NCBI RefSeq assembly: GCF_008831285.2
Contig: NC_045149.1
Coordinates: forward strand, 15,712,578-15,776,577
Direction: 5' to 3'
Length of the DNA stretch: 64,000 bases
From: Nymphaea colorata
Taxonomy: Eukaryota > Streptophyta > Magnoliopsida > Nymphaeales > Nymphaeaceae
Numbering within the stretch: the first letter of the stretch is position 1; the number at the start of each line of letters is the position of its first letter. The notes below the pieces were generated by a model. It was not told the origin of the DNA. It searched no databases and worked only from the letters and a program-made list of their open reading frames with translations. This document shows positions 32,267 through 43,980 of the stretch, piece by piece. The translations under genes and the position numbers were made by a program.

Positions 32267-33416
32267 AATATGGTCACCGTCAACAAGACCTGACCTACAT
32301 TTCGAAAGCCTGGGAATTAAAAGCCCGTAACGAAATGAGAATAATGCGCATTTCACTTAATTTTCATAATACCACAACGGCACAACCGTTACCAAGAAGA
32401 GGAATTTATGACGCCAATCCATCCTCGTCACTTATTGCTCATGCTCACCAGTGCCCACTCAACCTACGGAACAAAAGGGTCGTCCACATCTTCCAGCTCT
32501 CACTGTTCAGTATTGTTTCTGTAGAAAGCAAAGATGGGAGGTTCAAAGGGAGATGGTGGTGGTGGAGGAGGAGGAGGAGGCAAAGGTGGCGACTGGCGAT
32601 GGTGGGTCGGGAGCGATGTGAGCTCCTGGTGGCAGCGGGTACACATCAAGGGAACAGTTTGAAAGTGATCCAAAAGGTTACTTCTCTGATCTGCATGCTG
32701 AGCAGAAGGGTAGCAAGTGAAGGAATGAACTCTGTTGTTGGAGAGGACGCCTACTTGCCTACTTGCTTTTTCCCATGATCAATCATCATATGCTTGTCTC
32801 ACTCTTTAGTTACCTTATATGAAATAAATGAATTGCCCCGAACAAAAGAGAACAATCAAATATGCATCCCACTGAACAAGATATCATCACGGGTATAACC
32901 AAGTGCGCCAAAGGTCAGGAACGTCGGAAGGAAGGTGGACCAAATAGAAGATCGTGAGCGAATGTAGGAGGAGAAACCACAGTGAACAGGTAGAGAGAGA
33001 AGGAGAAGAGTTTAAGCCAAATGTCAGTGAAGTATACGTTTACTGACGTTCATGGAACTGAACTGGAAAGTTTTTTTTTTTTTTAATGGGAAGAGGGTGG
33101 TTAACGTACGCATAAAAGCGTAGAATATAATTTTTGTGCTTAGTAACGGTCTTCCATAAGTAAGTTGTTTGGGCTGAATTCTCCCTATCGCCCCTCCCGT
33201 TTTCCCCCTCTCGGTTTATTTCTGAAAGTTCCAAACGAGAACTTCAATGATTTCACGTGTTGACAGGATGTCGTCCTTTTTGGGGCATTCAAGAATAGAA
33301 ACACTAACAAAAGTATTTCATAAATCTGTCAAAAGTATTTAATGTTGGTGTTGACCCGTTTGGTTTACCAAAAAAATACAGGGAGAATCGTTATGGCAAA
33401 TAATGACATCAAAGTA
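32267..33416 (+). pseudogene. Decayed copy of the glycine-rich protein gene
   Basis: Homologous to 35743-37142 (promoter, coding region and 3' flank of the intact gene), more diverged than the TIM44 pieces. Three lesions are visible. A 12-bp deletion around 32455-32470 removes the TATA box. The 24-bp glycine repeat array is collapsed. A frame shift after KGG turns the reading into DWRWWVGSDVSSWWQRVHIK, with stop TGA at 32660-32662, giving 42 residues from ATG 32534. The original C-terminal codons (EQFESDPKGYFSDL) can still be read in another frame at about 32650-32715. The poly(A) region (AAATAAATGAATTG) near 32820 persists. It lacks the 155-bp and 25-bp tandem duplications found beside the intact gene. 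Confidence 0.88.
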
Positions 33417-35742
33417 TGTGCAGACCAATGGATGCCCAAGCCTTAGATATCTTCAAGGCGCCCCTGCTTCAGAATGGCCATTGGCTGAGCTGCTTTAGAG
33501 AAGCACATGCGATGTCCAATTCGGGAGCTCCCAGATCTCTATGACAATCGGGAAAGGATATAAGAATTAAACACAAAAACTATGATGATATAAAGAAGAA
33601 AAAAGAGTTTCTGAACAGTGCATATTGCACAAGAAACGACTCTTATTTTTAAACAGTTGTTCCATGGTGATTAGACGAAGATAAAGATGGTTAGTTGGCG
33701 AACACAAACACAATGGCCTTCTGTTTTTTACGGAAGAGAAATGCACATGAAGATATTTCATTGAAGTAGTGAGACAATCCATCTACGGTTGTAGGGAGTT
33801 GAGCTTACAGTGCTCTCCCTTTAGGTCGATTCCTATCAATGGCCCTTCAGTATACTTGTGATCACAAAATTTGCTACAGAGTACTGGAATCCAATTCAAA
33901 GAAGGTGCTGCAGTTTCAGTTCCAGATAATAGATAATTCCACGAATGAGGAACTTTTAGACTGAACATAGAGCCTATTTTAACAAATCTGTAACCAAAAC
34001 TGTACATCAAAAGGTTGACCAAGTGCAATAACAGTATAATATGGTAAAACATAATATGTACCAGCCAATTCCTCTTACACTACCGAAACATCCAGACCGA
34101 TAATATAGTCCTTTCTTTCACTCAGATCTTAATGATTTCCGTAAACAACATGTAAACTTTGACACCAGCATTAGTTTTATGCCTTCTCATAAGGACCATT
34201 GCTAATAGTTGGGAAATGGCTGTTTGTATGCCTGTCAATTGGAACATGACATCAACTGCATGGTTAAGTCATATGACCATGTCAACGTTTCAAACTGAAC
34301 TAAAATCCATGACAAACGAAGGCGAAAATCCACATTCAATATGACAAACTATCATAAAGCACATTCCAAAGGCACCTTATTTCATACAACTTCAGTTACA
34401 AAGTTAATTTTTTTTTTTTGTGCAGTGCAATTAGTTATAGCTCTTTAAGGAGAGATAAATTCTTCATATTTCTGAATTTGTTGAAAATTGAAAATTTCCA
34501 AGAATCAGCTGCATTTCCAATATGAACAGATATGAGCCTGGCCAAAGGCCCTTATGCAACAAGGTTATGTAAGGGATACCAACTTGCATATAAGTAGTTA
34601 GGCAACCCGTTAAGACCTTTGAGCTTAAAAGAGTAAAACAAATTGCAAAGGATTTTCTCTATGTGAATCTTTTGTCCGAAGGCTGCTGGTTTATCATTTT
34701 TCCAAACGATACAAAAGCTTTGAAGGTCACGTAATAGGATTAATTAACATTGTTCCTTTTAAAAGATCCAAACTCCAAAGAATGAATCCCGAGTCAACAG
34801 AGCAAGAGAAGTTGAAGTACTTCTGTCAGATTGGCAGTGTACAATCATGTACTGCTTATCTCAATAATGAATTAACTGCATTCCATTTATGCAGTTACAC
34901 TTGATTTATTCAACTACAGTGAAGTAAACATGTAGATGGTAGTCGCTGCTTGGGCTCCAACAAGCCCTAAAGTTTCTAGCTGGCGAGAACTCTGTCAAAA
35001 AACTACTGCTTGAGGTTTGATTCTATGTGTCCAGAGGATGCTATGGGTTCTCCATTTCCGGACCTCGAAAAGGAAGAGCATGTTTTTTCTTCTCAATGTC
35101 ACTCTCATTGCCGCTACAAAGAACCAAATATCTACTTGACCTTTGCAGCACCCAAATTGCTGGAGTAACTATGCCTGTAAACCTGAGCACATTTAATAAA
35201 CCCGAACCAGAGGGAAAAAGCCGGAAATACAAGAAAGGAGGAGCTTATTGACCTCATCGTCCTTTCTTTTGGTGTAGATGAAAAGTTACCCCGGAAAGGC
35301 AAGACTCGCAAGGACGCTGAACGAACTGTACTAGATTCATGAGCTATCATGTATCCAATTTATCTCCTTTGGTCTTTTCAAGAGCCAACCTCGATCAGGA
35401 GACTCTTATCCTTTCAGCAACTCGAACTTGACCGAAGTGCCAAATCCAACACAGCATCGATGCATCCTGCCTGAAACGAACTTAACTTCTTCCCAAGAAA
35501 TAGTAATGGCAGGCTTCAACTTCCAACAAATGCGCGCGTCATATTAATAACACGAACGCAAAATCACAAAGGTTGAAAATCGGAAATTGACCAACAGATT
35601 GTCACCTTTTTACATGGTTGCTATGCATGGTACCAAGGCTGCCTCTTGATGATTAATAGATGGAGCTCTCGCTGTGTGTAACTCGTCATGAAAGAACTGA
35701 GAATTTCTTTGTCATCTCTAGAAACTAATCAAAGAGAAATTA
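33417..35742. other. 2.3-kb spacer between the glycine-rich copy and the intact gene
   Basis: No certain gene. A coding-looking stretch on the minus strand at about 33797-33973 is discussed as a finding. The region 35041-35260 has several overlapping open frames on both strands but no recognised domain. Confidence 0.4.
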
Positions 35743-35931
35743 ATATGGCCACAGTCAACAAGACCTGACGTACATTTCGAAAGCCTGGGAATTAGAAGGC
35801 CATAACGAAATGAGAATAATTCGCATTTCACTTAATTTTCAGAACACCACACCTGTTACCAAGAAGATGTATTTACGATGCCAATCCATCCTCGTCACTT
35901 GCTGCTCATGCTGACCAGTGCCCATTCCAAC

Positions 35932-35940
35932 TATATAAAA
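35932..35940 (+). promoter_or_regulatory. TATA box of the glycine-rich protein gene
   Basis: TATATAAAA lies 81 bases before the ATG, an ideal plant TATA box. The corresponding 12 bases are deleted in the decayed copy. Confidence 0.8.
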
Positions 35941-36012
35941 ACCCACGGAACAAAAGGGTCGTCTACATCTTCCAGCTCTCACTGTTCAGTATTATTTCTG
36001 TAGAAAGCAAAG

Positions 36013-36318
36013 ATGGGAGGTTCTAAGGGGGGTGGTGGTGGAGGAGGAGGAGGCAAAGGTGGTGGCGGAGGTGGAGGCAAAGGTGGTGGCGGAGGTGGAG
36101 GCAAAGGTGGTGGCGGAGGTGGAGGCAAAGGTGGTGGCGGAGGTGGTGGAGGAGGCAACGGTGGCGGCGGAGGGGGAGGTGGGAGGAGTGGTGGCCCTGG
36201 TGGGTCGGGAGCGATGTGGGCTCCTGGTGGCAGTGGGTACATATCAAGGGAACAGTTTGAAAGTGATCCAAAAGGTTACTTCTCTGATCTGCATGCTGAG
36301 CAGAAGGGTAGCAAGTGA
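36013..36318 (+). CDS. Small glycine-rich protein with conserved acidic/aromatic C-terminus
   Basis: This is a 101-residue, single-exon protein. Residues 1-5 are MGGSK. Residues 6 to about 58 are almost pure Gly interrupted by single Lys at 8-residue spacing, encoded by four 24-bp units (36052-36147). After RSGGPGGSGAMWAPGGSG comes a non-repetitive tail, YISREQFESDPKGYFSDLHA, then EQKGSK. No signal peptide or membrane segment is visible, so the secreted cell-wall type of glycine-rich protein is not supported. The tail, with Tyr-Phe and Leu-His residues, resembles those of small plant glycine-rich proteins of unknown role. A good TATA box, a leader shared with the decayed copy and a poly(A) signal support expression. 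The poly-Pro frame on the opposite strand is its mirror. Confidence 0.85.
   Translation: MGGSKGGGGGGGGGKGGGGGGGKGGGGGGGKGGGGGGGKGGGGGGGGGNGGGGGGGGRSGGPGGSGAMWAPGGSGYISREQFESDPKGYFSDLHAEQKGSK
36052..36147 (+). repeat. Four 24-bp tandem units in the glycine-rich coding region
   Basis: Units start at 36052, 36076, 36100 and 36124, each near GGCAAAGGTGGTGGCGGAGG plus TGGA, encoding Gly-Lys-Gly(6). The first three are essentially identical, which suggests recent expansion or homogenisation. Confidence 0.9.
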
Positions 36319-36411
36319 AGGATTGAACTGCGTGTTGGAGAGGACGCTTACTTTTTTTTCCCTAGATCAATCATCATATGCTTGTCTCTCTCTGTAGTTA
36401 CCTTATTATGA

Positions 36412-36417
36412 AATAAA
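36412..36417 (+). promoter_or_regulatory. Poly(A) signal of the glycine-rich protein gene
   Basis: AATAAA lies 94 bases after the stop and is conserved in the decayed copy near 32824. Confidence 0.6.
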
Positions 36418-36639
36418 TGAATTGCCCGGTGCCTTCGTCTGAAGGAAACTATGGTGAACTTGATGTGTCAGCTGGAACTCCGTGAGAGAGAGACAGAGGG
36501 AGAGTGACTACGATAACCTTTACTGACAGTTTAAGCGAAATGCCAGTGAATTACAACAGCACTGACGTTTGCCTTAAAATAACACATAAACACGTCACTG
36601 AATATCGAAATTTTCTCCCTATAACGGTCTTCCATAAGT

Positions 36640-36689
36640 AAGCTTTTTGGGCTGAATTCTCTTTAAGCTTTTTGGGCTGAATTCTCTTT
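36640..36689. repeat. 25-bp perfect tandem duplication
   Basis: AAGCTTTTTGGGCTGAATTC plus TCTTT occurs twice head to tail. The decayed copy has a single unit (near 33160), so the duplication came after the gene duplication or was lost there. Confidence 0.92.
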
Positions 36690-36758
36690 ACCGCCCCTCC
36701 CTTTTTTCCCCTTTTGTAACCTTGTTTGGTTTATTTCTCATAGTTCCAGACGAGAACT

Positions 36759-37061
36759 TCAAAGATTTCACGTTTTGACAGGGTCTAGTCCTTTTTGGGG
36801 CGTTCAACGAGAAAAACTCTAACAAAATATTTCATCAATCTATCAAATGATTAGGGCCGATGATGAATCTGCTAAATGTTTGAATCAAATTAAACACTTT
36901 GTTAGTTCAAAGATCAAAGATTTCACGTTTTGACAGGGTCTAGTCCTTTTTGGGGCGTTCAACGAGAAAAACTCTAACAAAATATTTCATCAATCTATCA
37001 AAAGATTAGGGTCGATGATGAATCTGCTAAATGTTTGAATCAAATTAAACACTTTGTTAGT
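36759..37061. repeat. 155-bp tandem duplication downstream of the glycine-rich gene
   Basis: Unit 1 spans 36759-36913 and unit 2 spans 36914-37061. They are nearly identical, starting TCAAAGATTTCACGTTTTGA and ending CACTTTGTTAGT. The equivalent flank of the decayed copy (about 33240-33350) has one diverged unit. Confidence 0.93.
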
Positions 37062-39256
37062 GTTCTTGCAGCCAAATGACCCGTTTGGTTTAACAAGAAA
37101 AGATTCAGGGAGACTCGTTTTGGCAAATAATGGCATTAAAGTTCAGTACTAGTTTACAAGAGGAAGATGTGGATCTCAAATGAACTAAAAGGCTGAATAT
37201 GAAGAGTGACGAGAAAACCTTTCCAACTAAACGGCTAGAATACGCCACCAATATCAAAAGATTGACATGGATTTGGGAAAGAAAAAAACTTTAATCTTGT
37301 TATCAGGCCAAGTACTCAAGTCTACTAAACGGATAGTAATGTATTTGTATAAATTTTGTTACGTTACATACGCCTCAAGTCTAGACCAACAATAGTCTTT
37401 GCCTTTGTGGACAATAGCTTGTCACAACAGGCAGCATGAAGTTAATTCACTTGATGCACGCATGCAGCCAGCAATACGTGGTTCACTTTGAGGAGAAAAG
37501 GAAAACAAATTAAACGTTATATGTTCTTATTTTATCATTTTATGTTATTAACGTTGACTTACTTTAGGATTGAATCATTGCAGAATGATAAAATAATTGC
37601 ATGTAGGCACATAGCTGTTGGAAAAGCTCTTGAGCAATCACGGTACAAAACTTTTTAGGAAAGCACGTGGCTTTGAGGGGCTAATACTTGATTTAATTAT
37701 TTATAAATTTTATTTGATCAATATTTGGAGCTAAGGTGGACCTTGCTTTCAACACAAGCAAAAGTTACACTACTGAAGCAAAAGTTACACTACTGAAGGG
37801 TATTATGATCAAAAGGGATAACAAATCATAACATATGAATAGAAGCTTAAGCACCATCTTCCTCCTTCCATCCATACCTTTATATATATACATGTATGTA
37901 TTCAATGAATGATGAGTTTGATTATTCAAGCCATCCACCAAAAACACACGGAAGGTGGAGAAAAAGATCCGCACGGTCTTTTGCAGCAGATCGGAAGATC
38001 TTCTGTTATCCTTTTCCCTGTTTCCTGTCTCAATCAAAGGGTGTGAGTATGTTGTTGGATTGGCATTGGCCGAGTCACCAAGCAGCAGGCCATGAAGCTC
38101 GGTGAGAGACGTCTGCTCCTCATGTATCACATCTTAACCACATGCCAAACTTCTCGTGCACCTCGTGGCCATTTCCCCACCCCAGATCCTGATTTGCTGC
38201 TAAATAATTATATCTCAAAAAGAAAGAGCTCACCAGTAAGAGAGTTAGAAAAGGAAGTGGTAATCTATGAGCCATGTGATTCACCGCTTTGGAAGGCCAT
38301 AAAGTTGGCTTGTGCTTATCTCAATCTATCTATGGTCTATCGACGATGTGCAAAAAATAGTTGGTTATAGCAGCCAGTATCTCAAGCGATCACCTTTTGG
38401 GGAGTGGCATCTTTTGATCGTCATCATATGTAATCATCTTCATCATCATCAACTCTTATAATTGAACAAGCACTAAATCTGCAGCCCGCAGCAGCGACTT
38501 GTTCTGTCGCTGCAGCAACTTTTTTTTCCTAAAAATGCTATGTAAAGATGTCATTATGTCAACATTGTATAAAATATAGAATAGAGAAAGCATGAGAGAA
38601 ATTTGCATTTATTCCTTTCACTTTCTTCTTCTTCTTCTTCTTTAATTTCCTCTTTTTATTATTCAAAGTGCGGAGGAAACTTGTTTCTCCACTCGCACGA
38701 GTGTCCATCAGTTATGGATTTCAACACGCAAGTGTCCCAATCGACTTAACTTGATGACATTTGCTAGTCGCCCCTGTCATGGTGAGTGGAGCCCAAAGAT
38801 CCAGGTCGTGCCCACCATGATTGACAGAAGCATGCCCCATGGCCCAGCCTCCCTGTTCATGTCTGAGTCCATGGGTCGTCGAACCTGGCCGCCAGCCCAA
38901 AACCTTGAAGCTGGATCATGGAGCAACGATGTGTGTGCGATATATATATATATCTATGGCTTGCGACAGCCGCCTCTGCAGTCCTGTCGCTCGATTGCCT
39001 CACCACACCAGCATGTCGACATCCCTTCAATTAATTCATGCTGTTCTTACAGCCAAAGAAACTTAAATTACGATACATGAAAGAAACCAAATGTTGTTAC
39101 TCCGTGCCTTTCGAAGCCCAAGTTCAATTTCGGGTCTTCTTTTTCTTTCTATTCATCTGCCAAGTTAAAAGGAAATTGACTTCCAACAAAGTGGAAAGCC
39201 TCTTTAGTGTCATGATCATTCAACTTTTTCAAGGGAAAGAAACTAAATCAAATTTG

Positions 39257-39327
<71 letters not shown>
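39257..39327. repeat. Compound (CT)n(AT)n microsatellite
   Basis: About 37 bases of CT repeat with one TTT interruption, running straight into about 34 bases of AT repeat. Confidence 0.93.
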
Positions 39328-39328
<1 letters not shown>

Positions 39329-41088
39329 CACGCATCTCCATCGCCTAGCAATTATGAACTGGGATGTGAGATGTGATTATAGTTCCGTTCAGCGACAGGC
39401 CTGGGCTGCTGGCTTTTGTCCTTTTTTTCAAGTGACAGCAGATGGTCGAAACGAAGACAGATATGAAAACGTACTACTTGGCTTTCCCAAATTATTTAAC
39501 AAACTTTCGCGCTTTCCGGTTAGTAATCCTCAACCGATACTTATGTAACGGCCAATCTCTTCCTAACTCACGCGAGTAAAGATTATTTGTTCTATTAGTT
39601 TAAAATAAATGAAAGTTGTTTTTAATATAACAATTCAGAGAATATAAAATAAGAAAGTATGTGGTTTTTGTGCTCATCTTATGAAGCAGTACAGTAAAGC
39701 GGTACTGTACTCTGGCATTTTTTGGTTGATATCCCGTAAGTTCCTAAATGGGAACCGAAAAGTATCCAGACCAAGTTAAGAAGATAATTAAAAAAATAAG
39801 ACGGACTCGATCGTAATTAACGAGGAGACATTTTAATAATGTTTTTCATTTAAAAGTTGCCAAAATTATTGACAAAGTGCTGCCACAGTATTTCCATGTA
39901 CATGGGTACAGAATCTGAGTCCATGATCCATGCACGCAATAATTCTAAGAGCGAATATGAGGAACGAGGTTGCTTAATTCTGAGAGCCCATAATAATGGA
40001 CAACCGGATTATATTCGAATAGGATGTATCTTTTACTGTATCTATTTTACGAATATTGACATATTCAGATTCAGATTTGTAGAAAAAAGTCATATCATAG
40101 TCTGCCTTCCGATTTAACAATGTGAATCTGATTTATACATTCATATCTTAATCCGAATTTGAAGTTTAAACTGAATTTAACCAATTTTCAAAATGTAAAA
40201 GCATTAGATATAGCATAATTGTCTAAAGGTATCCAATCAGATATTTATGTATATTCGAATTCAAATTCAAATAAAGTCAGAAGCTATGTCTTAAATCCGA
40301 ATATGATTCGATTTCTTAATCGAGTCGTAAATTTTTTTCCATGTCCGATATTTTAAAAATAGTTCGGTCGGATATCCGATTGAAATCGGATATATTAACA
40401 AATCCTCCCATAGCCACTTGTTTATTTACCTACTGGTGGCATTTAGTTATCCATTCGAACAGAAATTAATTCTCACTGGATCTATGATACGACATTTTAA
40501 AACCTGCCTAACTTGGGACTATGTCTTTGCAACATGGACATGATAAACATGAACTTTGTTGAGTCAGCAGTACCACCTAATAAATCCAAAAGCAAAGAAT
40601 GAAGGACGCAAGTTGAAGAAAAAATAAACCGATCAACAAGACTCACTACCTACTCTGCCACGTCTTCTGCACGATCAAATTAACTATGTTATGGCTCTCC
40701 TCGTGTGAATAAAGTGCTTTTTTATTATAGGCTCACCACCAGAAACAATTTTTTGGTTCAGAGATAAAGGTCCTTGGTCTTTCTCGTTTGTTTTTGGAGA
40801 GAGGACTTTTTACTTCCATGAATCTGTGCTGTCTAACGTTGTAGTTCTAGACTGTACAAATGTTAAAAATATTGAAATAAATTTCATTCTGTTAAGTACA
40901 TTCCGGTAGCAGTGTATATTGTTATTCAATAGACTGTAACCGCGCGCGTATAGCATTCTATGGTATATACATGACACCCCTGCATGCATTTCAGCTATAT
41001 ATGATTCATGAAAAACTCATTTGATCTGATTATTGATTTGAAATCCTACAGAAATGGCTAAATATGAATTTTATGTGTTTGTTTGTAA

Positions 41089-41111
41089 GAGAGAGAGAGA
41101 GAGAGAGAGAA
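41089..41111. repeat. (GA)n microsatellite
   Basis: Eleven GA units, flanked by TTTGTAA and ACCACAG. Confidence 0.9.
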
Positions 41112-41732
41112 CCACAGCGTCATACTCTTCCTTAATGTGTGTATTGGAGTACTGATGAGATAGGATGTTACAAGACACCCTGCATCTCAGACACTCAGCC
41201 TTGAGATAGAGCTTCTCAGACACCCCTTTCTAGTCTACTCATCATTTAAACATGTCCTTACATTTGATGCTACAATGCTAGGATTAGATTGCATGAGTCG
41301 GGTACTCAAGGCAGTAAAAAAAATACAACATTAAGATTATGTTTGATAAAAAGAACTTTAAGCCCTTAAAACACGTTGATGGAACGCATGTTTCAACAGA
41401 ACACTATGTTCTTTTAAAAGCCATCTTGTTGTCTCATTTTAATAATTGAATGTAAGAATAACATTCATGGACACGCTATGTTCTCTGTAACAAGAACATG
41501 ACGTTTTCGAATGATGTGTTTCAAAAGCATGTATTTGAAGGAGACAGTGTTCTTCATATAATCAGATCGCATCAGAAGGCCACGTAAAAGCCATATCTCA
41601 GCCTCATGTATGCACCTGCACCTATTGGCTGATGGGTGCAATTTCCCGCACCACCCCAAAAAAAAATTTGTATTCATTAAATTTTTACTTATTTTCATAT
41701 AGGTGCTTCTTAAAGTTTAAATTTAAAATCTT

Positions 41733-41773
41733 GGTGCCCCTTAACCAGGAATTTTAGCTCGGCTGTCACTGCC
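41733..41773 (+). repeat. Dispersed repeat motif, copy 3 of 3
   Basis: GGTGCCCCTTAACCAGGAAT followed by TTTAGCTCGGCTGTCACTGCC. It shares its core with the copies at 5041-5080 and 19325-19362 and lies in AT-rich spacer. Confidence 0.4.
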
Positions 41774-41967
41774 GATCCATGTTATGGTATACGTTAGGGT
41801 TCTTGAAACTGCTTGGGCTTCACCTTGGCCTAAATTTCTCGAAACGTCTTGAATCATGCTGATGTTATTAGACATTTTACTCAAAATATCAAGCAGAATT
41901 ATGCCTTGTTGCATAACAATCGAGACTTCATTTCCCCTTAGGTTTTGATAACATAAAACTCAAGGGG

Positions 41968-42073
41968 TTGTTTGGCAACAAAGACACTCTGATTATCAAG
42001 ATTTATGGAACATTATAACTTGTTTGGCAACAAAGACACTCTCTGATTATCAAGATTTATGGAACATTATAAC
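41968..42073. repeat. 52-bp tandem duplication
   Basis: TTGTTTGGCAACAAAGACAC and following bases occur at 41968 and again at 42020. The second unit carries two extra bases (CT) in the CTCT run. Confidence 0.92.
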
Positions 42074-43113
42074 TAATGTTTCATGAATCTAGGTGAATCT
42101 TTGGGCAGATTCATGAGACATTAGAACTAGTGTTGGATGAATTCTGACACAATATTTGAGCAAATTCATGAGACGCTTACACAGTATCCTTACTGTCGAA
42201 CAATTCATAAGGGTCCATTTGGTAAACAAAAAAGTATATAATTATCTATTGAATATAGCTCCAAAGACTGGAACAAATTCATGAAACACCTTAAAAGTAG
42301 TATTCTATGAATGTACCCTAACTTCTAAAAGTAGGTTCATGAAACGATTACAAGCTGTTCTATTTGACAGGTGGATCTTAAGGGTCAAACAAAGCCACCA
42401 TAAGTGAAGGGCCAAAAACAGAAGGCCTTAGGGTTGTTCCACATTGATGAAGACGGCACAGGCAGAAGGCTGGGCCACCTCCTCTGTGCGTTTGGAGAGG
42501 TGGTAGGCCCAGACATGCTAAACTAAAACAGGTGGCAGATTCTTCCCAATCTTACACAGTATGACTGATTTTTTATGTCAAAGTTCATCCAATAAGGTAA
42601 CTCCATGAAAAAAAGCCAGTATCGTGCTCAACCAAGCATGTCTAAGTAGGTGCAGACAAATCCAAAAGGGGGCGGTAGCGGCATGCCTGGTTACTGATTA
42701 GGGATGCAAACGTTTTGGAGACCAGCATGCACTAATAATTAAATTATTCGTGCGTTTAGTCGGATCTTAGCTGCTGGAGTCGGATTCTGATCACCTGAAT
42801 TCTTCAAAGCAAACCCGACCGAATGTTGGAGGTAAGGACGGTGATTAAGAGCGACTTTTACCGGATTCCAGACTCGGTTTCAGATACATGGAGCTAATCC
42901 AAGTTCGAATATAATTTGGATGAAGTATGTGGCGGTTGAACAAGTTTTGGAATTCAGGATCTTGGTCGCACTTCACGTTTATTGACGAAAGAGACTAGAA
43001 GGCGACAAGTTGCAAACTGGCAGAGCATGATGCCAAACACATCATCTTTCTAAAGACTTGAATACACAAGGGTTTTCGACACCAGAAAGCTGAAAATGAA
43101 AGCAGTGCCTTGT

Positions 43114-43148
<35 letters not shown>

Positions 43149-43149
43149 T
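43114..43149. repeat. (AT)n microsatellite
   Basis: AT dinucleotide run with a single ATACAT interruption. Confidence 0.9.
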
Positions 43150-43980
43150 CATTTAAACAATTACGACAAACGCCGGAAGGAATACAATATAGGAATATTC
43201 ATTCGATGCCAAAAAGAACGGGGGGCATATGGAAATAAGTGGAATATCTGACCTCCAAGGCTGACTCGGTGTGGATGGGACAAACCTGATTACGTTCACG
43301 ATCCAACATCATATCTGTCAATGAGGACCACTAGCACTGAATCCATTTTATATTTGTCTATGTAGGGCCGCTTGATTCATGATTGATTTTGCGCAGGCAA
43401 CGTGTTTGAGGCATATTCTGTCCATGATCGGTAGATCCACAGTTCATATTGAGAGACTGGTTGTTATTAGGATGAGGCATGTCGGTGAAGGATTTGCAGC
43501 ATACGCAAGTTGAGTAAGATTCTTATTACTACAAGGAAGACAAAAGTTAAGATGTTGGTAGACCACGCATCGTGTTGTTTGGCAAAGTTTATAGGTTTCG
43601 GTTCTTGTGTTTATTGCACAAACGAGGGAGAAAACATAACAAGTGAAAGGGTCGGCGATTTATCAAACACAGATTGTCATATCAGATGGAAAAAGAGTCC
43701 ATTCTATACACTTTTCCTGCTTACTGATGCCAAAATATTTCCCCCCTCCAAAACTACAAGCATTATTAGCATCTGCGCAACGGTCGAACTTTCTCTACAT
43801 GGGGCACGGAAATTCGCCTTCTCAAGCGATTTGTCACAGCAGCCCGCTTTGTTCTGAGTGATCGACAACCAACAAAAAATACTTTCAGATTCAGAAAGGA
43901 AAAAAAAACTAAAGCCTGTCTTTTCTTTTTAATCTATCCCGGGTTGTCCTCCTAACTCCGCCGGAATCCGGCTAAGGGCA

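Larger units (their letters stand above)
37143..43980. other. 6.8-kb gene-poor spacer
   Basis: AT-rich spacer with microsatellites at 39257-39327, 41089-41111 and 43114-43149, a 52-bp tandem duplication at 41968-42073, a repeat motif at 41733-41773 and a hairpin at 38491-38512. The stretch 40010-40400 is rich in interspersed CCGAAT, ATTCGAAT and CGGATAT words, like degenerate transposon remnants. Frames such as 37765-38130 (minus), 38092-38370 and 43510-43857 have no recognised domain or splice context. Confidence 0.5.

Noticed and set aside
35979-36242. Proline-rich frame on the minus strand
   Set aside because: It is the exact mirror of the glycine-rich gene's GGN codons. The plus strand has the TATA box, leader and poly(A) signal.
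39038-39328. Frame ending in SLSLSL/YIYIYI
   Set aside because: It translates the CT/AT microsatellite.
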